Assembly (NCBI RefSeq): GCF_943914685.1
Contig: NZ_CALUCZ010000031.1
Coordinates: 1-7,596, forward strand
Length of the DNA stretch: 7,596 bases
DNA from: an uncultured Mobiluncus sp.
GTDB lineage: Bacteria > Actinomycetota > Actinomycetes > Actinomycetales > Actinomycetaceae
Direction: 5' to 3'
The notes under the pieces are model-generated. The model made no database searches. It saw only the letters and a list, made by a program, of their open reading frames with translations, and was not told the DNA's origin. The translations under genes and the position numbers were made by a program. Shown one piece after another: positions 1-5,935 of this stretch (positions are counted from its first letter, which is position 1; each line of letters begins with the position of its first letter).

Positions 1-850
1 GTGTGGTTGCCACTCTCAGATCTAAATACCCGTTACCGGTACTGTTACAGGTAGCGAAGCTGGCGCGATCAACGTTCTATTATCATCTCAAGCGTATGCA
101 GTCTCCGGATAGGCATGCTCGGTTAAAACAGGCGATTCGAGAGATTTTCGATACGAGCCATCAGCGTTATGGTTATCGGCGGGTTAGGTTCCAGCTGTTA
201 CGTGATGGTTGGAGGGTGTCGCGAAAGCTTGTCGCTAAGCTGATGAGGCAGCTCGGTTTGCGCTCTAAAACGAGGAAACGTAGGCGCTACAACTCTTACC
301 GCGCTGAAAGCTCGCGTCGGGCTGATAATCATTTAGATCGTCATTTGTGACGGAAAAACCAAACCAGCAGTGGGTTTCCGATATTACCCAGTTTCAGATA
401 TCGGGGAAGCGGCTGTATTTGTCCCCGGTGATGGATTTGTGCGATCATTCGATTCTTGCTCACACTCTCTCGGTGTCTCCGACAACGAAAGCGGCCTCGT
501 TGAGCCTGAAGAAGGCTTTTCGGGTGGCGGGTCATCCCGAAGGAGTTCTTATTCATACTGATCAGGGCTACCATTATCACCACCAGTCATGGATCAGTCA
601 GCTAGTTGAGCATCAATGCGTTCAATCTATGAGCCGTAAGGGCAATTGCGACGATAACTCCGTGATGGAGAACTTCTTTTCTCATCTGAAAGAAGAAATG
701 TTCAACAATGATTCATTTACTTCCATAAACGAGCTACGCATAGCGGTTAATCAGTACATACATTGGTACAATACCGAGCGCATGCAACAACGACTAGGGG
801 GAATGACCCCAAACGAATACCGCCAGCACACGCTAGCCAACACAGGATAG
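1..850 (+). pseudogene. IS3-family transposase OrfB, frameshifted and cut by window edge
   Basis: OrfB supplies the DDE recombinase that cuts and joins element ends. The frame open from the window edge encodes the HTH_21 region (LRSKYPLPVLLQVAKLARST, then a basic stretch rich in Arg and Lys) and stops at a TGA at 348-350. The integrase core continues in the -1 frame from about 344 to a TAG at 848-850. All three catalytic residues are there: Asp in WVSDIT (residue 12 counted from the GTG at 347), Asp72 in HTDQGY and Glu108 in MENFF, giving the D35E spacing of the family. Adding one T to the TTT run at 344-346 joins the frames into a normal IS3 sequence (NHLDRHFVTEKPNQQW). The site does not resemble the usual A-rich slippery heptamer and lies inside orfB rather than at the orfA/orfB junction. 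A one-base deletion or a sequencing error is therefore more likely than programmed frameshifting. Confidence 0.88.
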
Positions 851-858
851 AATCACAC

Positions 859-883
859 TGTCCAAGAATTGGGGTTCAGTGCA
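859..883 (+). repeat. IS right terminal inverted repeat (IRR)
   Basis: The 25 bases begin TGTCCAA, contain GGGGTTCAG and end TGCA. This matches the usual plan of IS3/IS150-group right ends (TGTCCAA...GGGGTCAG...CA). The repeat starts 8 bases after the transposase stop codon, as expected. It fixes the right border of the element at 883. The left partner is not in the window, so pairing was not checked. Confidence 0.75.
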
Positions 884-1116
884 CCTCTATGACATGTTCC
901 AAATTTTCTCAAAAACAAGCAGAAACAAAACCCGGCACGCTTCAGCGTGCCCACCCGAGGTGTTTGTTGCTTTTGTGAGGTTCGCGGCAAAGGTTTGCGG
1001 ATTGGTGTTTTTTGTTGGTATTTCAACAATCCAAAGTCTTGATTTTTCGTGTTCGGGGTCACTCGTACTATTGAATCATCGCTGGAAGTTCCGGCGGCAG
1101 TGTGAGGAGGTAGATT
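884..1116. other. Intergenic region between the IS and the unknown gene pair
   Basis: No convincing gene is seen here. It holds the minus-strand hairpin at 934-951 and a 6-bp inverted repeat TTGTTG/CAACAA (1012-1017 and 1024-1029, 6-base loop). A weak -10-like TACTAT at 1066-1071 has no good -35 at normal spacing. A clear ribosome binding site GAGGAGG is at 1104-1110. The promoter of the downstream gene pair must be here or be supplied by the IS. The inverted repeat could be an operator, but this is a guess from symmetry alone. Confidence 0.45.
918..951 (-). terminator. Candidate minus-strand intrinsic terminator without a gene
   Basis: Read on the minus strand, a perfect 7-bp stem GGCACGC/GCGTGCC with a TGAA loop (934-951) is followed by GGGTTTTGTTT. 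This is the form of a Rho-independent terminator for leftward transcription. On the plus strand the right side continues CACCCGAGG with no T run, so it would work poorly in that direction. No leftward gene lies between here and the plus-strand gene at 1120, so if genuine it is a leftover of a lost gene or shields the region from antisense transcription. Confidence 0.5.
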
Positions 1117-1119
1117 GTG

Positions 1120-1575
1120 ATGTTAGCGACTTTGGATACGAAAACGGCTCCGGCACCGGTTGAATTACCGGCCGTGGAACCGACTGTGCCCGATGAAGGT
1201 TCGGCTCTTCCCTTGATTCCGATAACCGCCAGTCCTGGTGAACATATATGCGGACCGATGAGTTCGGATTACGCTTTCGCCTTAGTGACAGACGAAATCG
1301 GCGATGCGGACTACATCACTCACAAACAGATTGCCAAAATCTTGATGGAACAACTGGGCTATGAGCTGGTTTGTGACATCTTCATGAACCATCTAGCGCT
1401 GTGCGCCCGCTACGTCACGGGGACGGTCAAAGCCCGTTACTTACTGGCCGAAGGAGTCCAGATAATCCGATTCTTTCATGATTCATGGACATCATGTCCC
1501 CTGGAATATTGCGATGCAGACATTTCGATTGACCAAATCCCGGATATAGAACCGGATTCGACAGAACAGGAGTAA
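1120..1575 (+). CDS. Unknown acidic protein, first gene of a coupled pair
   Basis: I do not recognise this 151-residue protein. A strong ribosome binding site GAGGAGG (1104-1110) lies 9 bases before the ATG at 1120. A GTG directly upstream at 1117 (6-base spacing) is an equally possible start and adds one residue. The first ~45 residues are rich in Pro, Ala, Glu and Val and look like a disordered leader. The body (about 46-130) is predicted by eye to be helical, with Cys and aromatic residues (CGPMSSDYAFALVTDEIGDA, ALCARYV, IIRFFHDSW). The tail is strongly acidic. There is no signal peptide or membrane segment, so it is probably cytoplasmic. The SSDYAFAL stretch faintly recalls the SDDT block of ADP-ribosylglycohydrolases, the family its partner resembles; this is weak. 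The stop codon is 5 bases before the next start, so the two genes are almost certainly co-translated and their products may interact. Confidence 0.75.
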   Translation: MLATLDTKTAPAPVELPAVEPTVPDEGSALPLIPITASPGEHICGPMSSDYAFALVTDEIGDADYITHKQIAKILMEQLGYELVCDIFMNHLALCARYVTGTVKARYLLAEGVQIIRFFHDSWTSCPLEYCDADISIDQIPDIEPDSTEQE

Positions 1576-1580
1576 TCAAC

Positions 1581-2450
1581 ATGGACATCTTGACTTTAGA
1601 TCGTGCTCAGGGCTATCTGATGCACGGGGCATTCGGTGAACTAGTCGCGGACAAATACTTTCCCCCCGACATGGGAGCCCGACCCCTCGCACCCAAAGAA
1701 TGGTCCTGGCTACCAGATGAAACCGACCCAGACTACTACAGCCCTTACTGGGGAGACCTGGTACAGGAACTGGAAGGACTCTACCGTTGTTATATCCATG
1801 TTCCCGACGATCCCGCCAATATGGTGTCTCGATTTCTCCCAGCCACCATGGAACCCCCCGGGAAAGGAGCGGGAGCCTTAGTAATAGCGGGAGCTCTGGC
1901 ACCAATCTTCCCTGCCTGGAGCGAGCTGCGCAGAGAAGTGGAACAAGTCATCGAAGGTTTTAGCTCAGCACCCCAAGACCTCGAGGCCGCACTGGAATGG
2001 GCCTACTGGGTACACAACGTAATCTATGGCGAATCCGAACCAGACAGCGCCCTAGACGAGGCCAGTACCGAACTGAATCCCTCCGAACTCGATGATTTAC
2101 AGGTCACCTCTGCCGCCCAGGCCGCTCAAGTAGCCTCCTGGTACGCCCTATGCGCAATACGCGACGAAATCTCCTACGCGGAAGCCTTGAACCGGGCCAT
2201 TCTATGCCACGGCGCACCCATGGAACTCGGTTTCCTCACCGGGGCATGCATGGGACTATCCCTCATGACCAACGACGACCCCCTACCAGTATGCGGCCTG
2301 GACCTGATTCCCCAATACATGGATGACATAGAAGGGGCAGACAACGACTACTACGACACTGGACTGCTACTCCGCCTCATCCCGAAAGCAATGATCGCCC
2401 GAGAATACGCACACCAAGCCGCCCCGGGCCAACTATTCACAAGTTTGTAG
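1581..2450 (+). CDS. Putative catalytically degenerate ADP-ribosylglycohydrolase-like protein
   Basis: This is a 289-residue acidic protein with no signal peptide or membrane segment. Its ATG follows an AGGAG site (1568-1572) that overlaps the end of the upstream gene, implying translational coupling. Three blocks suggest the all-helical ARH/DraG fold, whose members remove ADP-ribose from proteins. Residues 8-24 (RAQGYLMHGAFGELVAD) resemble the N-terminal G-x-x-x-G-A-x-G-D-A-x-G block. Residues 94-111 (GKGAGALVIAGALAPIFP) resemble the NGAAMR-APLGL block. Residues 201-228, around AILCHGAPMELGFLTGA, align with the C-terminal NLGGDADTTGAIAGA block. In that last block the metal-binding D-x-D-T is replaced by A212, M214 and E215, and no SDDT motif is seen after the first block. 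If the fold is right, the enzyme is probably inactive and may bind a ligand or partner instead. This rests on reading motifs by eye. A wholly unrelated helical protein is possible. Confidence 0.6.
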   Translation: MDILTLDRAQGYLMHGAFGELVADKYFPPDMGARPLAPKEWSWLPDETDPDYYSPYWGDLVQELEGLYRCYIHVPDDPANMVSRFLPATMEPPGKGAGALVIAGALAPIFPAWSELRREVEQVIEGFSSAPQDLEAALEWAYWVHNVIYGESEPDSALDEASTELNPSELDDLQVTSAAQAAQVASWYALCAIRDEISYAEALNRAILCHGAPMELGFLTGACMGLSLMTNDDPLPVCGLDLIPQYMDDIEGADNDYYDTGLLLRLIPKAMIAREYAHQAAPGQLFTSL

Positions 2451-2454
2451 GCTA

Positions 2455-2482
2455 CCGATTCCTTTTTTCCTTTCTGAATCGG
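2455..2482 (+). other. Hairpin just after the gene pair
   Basis: A 7-bp inverted repeat CCGATTC/GAATCGG (2455-2461 and 2476-2482) encloses a pyrimidine-rich 14-base loop with six consecutive Ts. It begins 5 bases after the stop codon at 2450. It lies directly before a stronger hairpin and probably belongs to the same transcription-end or mRNA-stabilising structure. Confidence 0.45.
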
Positions 2483-2485
2483 CAT

Positions 2486-2522
2486 CTCCCGGTGGGTGGT
2501 TTTCCATTACACCCACCGGGAG
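2486..2522 (+). terminator. Strong 13-bp hairpin, likely transcription end of the gene pair
   Basis: A perfect 13-bp stem CTCCCGGTGGGTG/CACCCACCGGGAG (2486-2498 and 2510-2522) has an 11-base loop. It stands 35 bases after the stop codon of the preceding gene, and no T run follows on either strand. It could be a terminator lacking the U tract, as proposed for many actinobacteria, or a structure protecting the mRNA 3' end. It also lies close to where the permease remnant's missing DNA begins. Confidence 0.6.
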
Positions 2523-2673
2523 GCCTACACCACCCAGGAATGAGAAAGAACCAATCCCGGAAGACACGTAGCGAGACCAACCTGAAAAGCCTAGCAAAAG
2601 TCTGGCGAGCCCCTGACAGCTACTTTAGAAAAGGAGCGGAGTTGAACCGAATCTAAAAATCGAAATAACCTAG
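2523..2673. other. Unassigned spacer before the permease remnant
   Basis: No gene can be supported here. A 38-codon frame (2540-2656) rich in Arg and Lys exists but has no ribosome binding site and no family resemblance. The stop codon at 2671-2673 closes the permease-remnant frame on its left. The junction between foreign DNA and the old sugar operon probably lies in or just after this stretch. Confidence 0.5.
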
Positions 2674-2844
2674 GGAACACTTACCCACGTTCCGCCCAGG
2701 AATATTGCGTTCCTCGGCGGCGGCTGGTCGTTCCTTGTATTCTTTATTTGTATGTGCGGCCAGTTGCTGTGGGTACTGAAAGTTATGCCGGAAACAAAGG
2801 GGATTCCGCTTGAAGAAATGTCCGAAAAACTAGGTGTGGAGTAA
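2674..2844 (+). pseudogene. C-terminal remnant of a sugar-porter (MFS) permease
   Basis: The frame open from 2674 to the TAA at 2842-2844 encodes 56 residues that read as the end of a sugar:proton symporter of the major facilitator superfamily. It has a glycine-rich entry and last membrane helix (GGGWSFLVFFICMCGQLLWV) followed by the family signature PETKG and LEEM in a short cytoplasmic tail ending KLGVE. A full-length protein of this family has about 450-500 residues and twelve membrane segments, so roughly 90% is missing. An in-frame stop lies at 2671-2673, and no matching sequence was seen upstream in other frames. The remnant ends 5 bases before the sugar kinase start, a spacing that shows the two were once one operon. 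It now serves at most as leader sequence, and its last codons contain the kinase ribosome binding site. Confidence 0.82.
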
Positions 2845-2849
2845 TAATC

Positions 2850-3815
2850 ATGACAGAAACGAACTCAACGTGTTTGCCGGTACTGTGCCTGGGCGAAGCG
2901 CTCATTGACGTCATTGAGCGCGCCGGAGAGGTTGAAGAAAAGGTGGGCGGCAGCCCCTTAAACGTGGCGTGCGGTTTAGCGAGTTTGGGCCACCCCACCG
3001 CACTAGCTTCTTGGTGGGGGAATGATGCCCGCGGTCACAGCCTCGAAGAACATTTGCGCTCTGCCGGGGTGGACATTGTCGCAGGCAGCGCTAACGCCGA
3101 GAAAACGCCGATAGCGAACGCCCATATCGACTCCGCCGGTCAGGCGACCTACGACTTCGAGTTGGAGTGGCAAGTGCCGCCGCTGCCGGACGCGACTCAG
3201 ATTAGCCACCTGCATACCGGCAGTTTCGCGGCTACGCTCGCGCCCGGCGCTTCTGCGGTAATAAGCGCGGTCAAATCTATGGCAATCCGGGGAACCGTCA
3301 GCTATGACCCGAATATTAGACCTTCGCTGATGGGCAGCCCCGAGGAAGTACGTCCTCGAATCGAGGAAATCATCAGCCTGGCCGATGTGGTGAAAGCCAG
3401 TGATGAGGACATTGCCTGGCTCTATGGCGACGACGTGACCCTCGAGTCCGTATTGCACAAATGGAAAGAGATGGGGCCGGGTCTGATTGTCGCTACCCGC
3501 GGACCGTGGGGTTCCTATGCGCTGTGTGCTAATGACCGGGATATGTTGGTGGTTGATCCGCTCAATATCGAGGTTGCAGACACCGTAGGTGCCGGGGATT
3601 CTTTCATGGCGGGACTGATTTCCGGGTTACTAGACGACGGACTGCTCGGTTCGGCGTCTGCCAAACAGCGTTTGCGCCAGGCGAGGCTGAGTGACGTGCA
3701 GGCGGCTCTGCACCGCGCCACGATAACTTCGGGACTCACGGTCAGCAAGGTCGGAGCTTACTCCCCCACACGTACCGAAGTCGCGGAAATTCTCACCGCC
3801 GATCCCATGCTCTAG
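2850..3815 (+). CDS. PfkB-family sugar kinase, probably fructokinase
   Basis: This is a ribokinase/PfkB-fold cytoplasmic kinase that uses ATP to phosphorylate a sugar. Fructose to fructose 6-phosphate is the best guess. At 321 residues it has the normal family length. The N-terminal strand LCLGEALIDVI leads to the first PfkB signature at residues 33-47 (GGSPLNVACGLASLG). DPNIRP (153-158) is common in fructokinases. The second signature DTVGAGDSFMAGL (244-256) carries the catalytic base Asp250 and the GAGD anion hole. The ATG has a GGAG site 8 bases upstream (2838-2841) within the permease remnant. That permease tail supports a former uptake-plus-phosphorylation operon. The kinase itself looks intact, but its original promoter and permease are gone, so its present expression is uncertain. 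Ketohexokinase-like or other sugar specificity cannot be excluded. Confidence 0.9.
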   Translation: MTETNSTCLPVLCLGEALIDVIERAGEVEEKVGGSPLNVACGLASLGHPTALASWWGNDARGHSLEEHLRSAGVDIVAGSANAEKTPIANAHIDSAGQATYDFELEWQVPPLPDATQISHLHTGSFAATLAPGASAVISAVKSMAIRGTVSYDPNIRPSLMGSPEEVRPRIEEIISLADVVKASDEDIAWLYGDDVTLESVLHKWKEMGPGLIVATRGPWGSYALCANDRDMLVVDPLNIEVADTVGAGDSFMAGLISGLLDDGLLGSASAKQRLRQARLSDVQAALHRATITSGLTVSKVGAYSPTRTEVAEILTADPML

Positions 3816-3870
3816 ACCACGTCACGTACGGAAAATCCTCGGAGCTATCGTAGTTTCCGCAGACCTGAAA

Positions 3871-4551
3871 CTAGTCGAGCTGCACGGCTGCGTCCAACAT
3901 TCTCTCCACCGGCGGACGATAATTGCCGCTCACGTCACGAGTCTCGGCGCTGTCTTCCAGGTAGGCACCGAGGAATTCCCGCAGGGCACCGCCTACTCCC
4001 AGGCCGGAAAGCTCTCCGGTTTGCGGGTCAATAGCGCCGTGCGCCCGGCCGGCAAAACTCACCAGCCACATATCCTCGCCCACCGGCACATTCGGGCTGA
4101 GACGGGGCATTTCAAAAGGAAAGCCCAGGTGTTTGGCGCCCAATCGTTGATAAAACGCCCACCGCCGACGTGGGTCCCCGTACTGTTCAGACGCTGCGTG
4201 CTGGTACGGATTTTCCACTTCCCCCAGAATCAAGAGGGGATTGTGGCGCGATTCCCACTGCGAAATAGCCCGGTGAAACAGTTCAGAGCCCACGCCGCGC
4301 CCGCGAGTCAGGGGACTGACCGCCAGCCAACTGAGCATCGTGATTTCTGCGGTGGCGAGCCAACCTATAGCCGCGCCCAAAGGACGTGAACCGTCCCACG
4401 CGGAGAATACCTGCAGGTCCTCGCCGGCCAGCTGCTCAATCAAATCACCGGGATCCCCCAGTTCTTCGGGCCCGAAAGATACTTCCAGCAGCTCGCGGAC
4501 CAAAATTTCGGCTTGACCGGGTTTCAAATCATTTTGATACTCAATATGCAC
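3871..4551 (-). CDS. GNAT-family N-acetyltransferase
   Basis: This 226-residue cytoplasmic protein belongs to the Gcn5-related N-acetyltransferases, which transfer acetyl from acetyl-CoA to an amine. Motif A, the acetyl-CoA pyrophosphate loop, is clear at residues 73-96 (LSWLAVSPLTRGRGVGSELF, with R83-G-R-G-V-G88). Further on, EVENP (111-115) and RRRWAFYQRLGAK (128-140) form the usual motif B region with its conserved Tyr. A 50-residue C-terminal extension has no obvious fold. The substrate is unknown. The start is a GTG at 4551 with only a weak AGGG site upstream; an in-frame TAG 11 codon-bases further upstream limits alternatives. It is the last gene of the leftward set, 86 bases after the U32 gene, and converges with the sugar kinase across a 55-base gap. 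Confidence 0.88.
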   Translation of the reverse strand: MHIEYQNDLKPGQAEILVRELLEVSFGPEELGDPGDLIEQLAGEDLQVFSAWDGSRPLGAAIGWLATAEITMLSWLAVSPLTRGRGVGSELFHRAISQWESRHNPLLILGEVENPYQHAASEQYGDPRRRWAFYQRLGAKHLGFPFEMPRLSPNVPVGEDMWLVSFAGRAHGAIDPQTGELSGLGVGGALREFLGAYLEDSAETRDVSGNYRPPVERMLDAAVQLD

Positions 4552-4637
4552 CCTTACACCCTAGCCCAAGCCCAAAATGAACTCTATTTCCAAAACTACA
4601 CGCGGCCTTGTCCACCCAGGCCTTCGGCGCAACCGCA

Positions 4638-5924
4638 TTAACGGGCCTTGCCGCGCAGCATGGCGCCGGGCGGGATTGCCAGCTCACAGGGGAAAGAAAA
4701 CTTGTGCGCCGGGTGATTGATTTCACTCACCGTTTCTCCCGCTTCGTCACGTATCCCCGCGGGGGGAATCTCGAAAAGAATCGGCTCGGTTCCTGGAATC
4801 AGGAACTCTACCTGTTGTCCGGGCACCATCTTGTTGCGAGACAGCACCGTCAGGCGCTGTGCGGTCGCGTCGTAATCGACCGCAGTTCCCAGCCAAAGCC
4901 AATCACTAATATACCCTCCTCGGGTAACACTTTCTTCCGCAGGTTTTTCGGGGTAGAAAAAGCCGGTGCCGTATTCTCGGTGGGTCACTTTATACGGTTC
5001 CTGCAAGACCCATTCGGGTAGGGCAAAAGCGCCTTCACAAGCCAGTTCGGTCACGTTTCCCCTTCCGTCCAGGTAAGTGGTGACCGCGGTTTTATAAGCA
5101 TTGGTCAGCGCCGCGACGTAGTACTCTCCCTTGGCACGACCTTCGATTTTCAGGCTGGTTACCCCGGCGGCAATGACCTCATCAACGTGTGTCAGCATAT
5201 TCAAATCTTGGGAATTAAACAGGTAGGTGCCGCCCTCGGTCACCTCTACGGGAAAAAACTCGCCGGGGCGTTTTTCCTCGACCACATGATATTTCCATCG
5301 ACAGCTTTGCGCGCAGTCCCCGTGGTTGGCATCCCGCCCCGTGGTGTATTTTGAAATGAGACAGCGCCCCGAAAATGCCATGCACATGGAACCGTGCACG
5401 AAAGCCTCAATCTCAAGGTCATCGGGAATCTTGACACGCATTTCTTGAATCTCCGGCAAGCTCATCTCCCGGGCCAAAACAACCCGTTTTGCTCCCAGCT
5501 CATACAGAGCGGTGGCGGCCTGATAGTTCATCACCCCGGCTTGAGTGGAAATATGCAGTTCGGTACGCGGAGCAATCTGCCGCGCTGCCATGAGAATCCC
5601 AATATCCGTGACAATGAGCGCGTCCACCCCGATTTCCGCCAGCGCCCCCAGGTAAGCGTTCATCCCCGCCACCTCAGAGTTACCGGGAATGATATTCACG
5701 GTGGCATACACCCGGACATCGCGGGCATGAGCATAGCGAACGCCCTGTTCAAAATCCTCTAACGTAAAGTTTTTCGGAGCGGCTCGCATTCCAAACTCTG
5801 CCCCACCGCAGTACACCGCGTCAGCTCCGAAATCTACCGCGGTTTTCAGCACCCGCAAGTTTCCCGCCGGCGCCAGCACTTCGGGAGTGCGCCGTCGGAT
5901 AATTTTCGGTAGTTCCAAGTTCAC
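4638..5924 (-). CDS. U32-family protein, likely TrhP-type tRNA hydroxylation protein
   Basis: This 428-residue protein belongs to family U32, once called collagenase-like peptidases. Characterised bacterial members (TrhP, RlhA) are now tied to prephenate-dependent RNA hydroxylation; TrhP acts on U34 of tRNA. The N-terminal barrel region has PEVLAPAGN (14-22) and ADAVYCGG (34-41). HISTQAG is at 124-130. The U32 signature EAFVHGSMCMAFSGRCLIS spans 173-191, and CAQSCRWKY is at 204-212. Cys181, Cys188, Cys204 and Cys208 could hold an iron-sulfur cluster as proposed for RlhA. SLKIEGRAKGEYYV (257-270) is also characteristic, and a C-terminal beta-rich domain follows. The GTG start at 5924 has AAAGG 8 bases upstream, overlapping the methyltransferase stop, 11 bases away. 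TrhP is preferred over RlhA because the length and the CAQSCRWKY wording match the tRNA-type members. Specificity is inferred, not shown. Confidence 0.9.
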   Translation of the reverse strand: MNLELPKIIRRRTPEVLAPAGNLRVLKTAVDFGADAVYCGGAEFGMRAAPKNFTLEDFEQGVRYAHARDVRVYATVNIIPGNSEVAGMNAYLGALAEIGVDALIVTDIGILMAARQIAPRTELHISTQAGVMNYQAATALYELGAKRVVLAREMSLPEIQEMRVKIPDDLEIEAFVHGSMCMAFSGRCLISKYTTGRDANHGDCAQSCRWKYHVVEEKRPGEFFPVEVTEGGTYLFNSQDLNMLTHVDEVIAAGVTSLKIEGRAKGEYYVAALTNAYKTAVTTYLDGRGNVTELACEGAFALPEWVLQEPYKVTHREYGTGFFYPEKPAEESVTRGGYISDWLWLGTAVDYDATAQRLTVLSRNKMVPGQQVEFLIPGTEPILFEIPPAGIRDEAGETVSEINHPAHKFSFPCELAIPPGAMLRGKAR

Positions 5925-5935
5925 CAGTCGAGCCT

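Larger units (their letters stand above)
1..883 (+). mobile_element. IS3-family (IS150-like) insertion sequence, right part
   Basis: This is the 3' portion of an IS3-family element. The second transposase reading frame (HTH_21 region followed by an rve/DDE integrase core) runs to 850, and a 25-base terminal sequence ending in CA closes the element at 883. The left end, the first small reading frame (orfA) and the left terminal repeat lie outside the window. The integrase wording around the catalytic glutamate (SRKGNCDDNSVMENFFSHLK) is typical of the IS150 group. The transposase frame is broken, so this copy is probably immobile unless helped in trans. The target duplication, expected to begin at 884, cannot be verified without the other end. 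Confidence 0.88.

Noticed and set aside
347..850. The integrase half of the transposase as an independent gene starting at GTG 347
   Set aside because: The upstream frame encodes the rest of the same OrfB protein, and one inserted base joins them. A separate start has no ribosome binding site.
1039..1071. TTGATT and TACTAT as a promoter for the gene pair
   Set aside because: The spacer is 21 bases, too long for a standard promoter, and the -10 matches only 4 of 6 consensus bases.
2540..2656. A 38-codon basic reading frame after the tandem hairpins
   Set aside because: It has no ribosome binding site at proper spacing and no recognisable family, and its length is readily reached by chance in this spacer.
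3829..3859. Inverted repeat CGGAAA/TTTCCG between the convergent kinase and acetyltransferase genes as a bidirectional terminator
   Set aside because: The stem is only 6 bp, the loop is about 19 bases and no T run follows, so it is too weak to call.
4021..4389. Plus-strand open frames over the acetyltransferase, U32, methyltransferase and phosphatase genes
   Set aside because: They are antisense shadows of well-supported minus-strand genes, with no domain content or ribosome binding sites.
4552..4637. Repeated GGCCTT segments between the U32 and acetyltransferase genes as a terminator
   Set aside because: They are mainly a short direct repeat. The best stem is about 4 bp, so no terminator can be supported.
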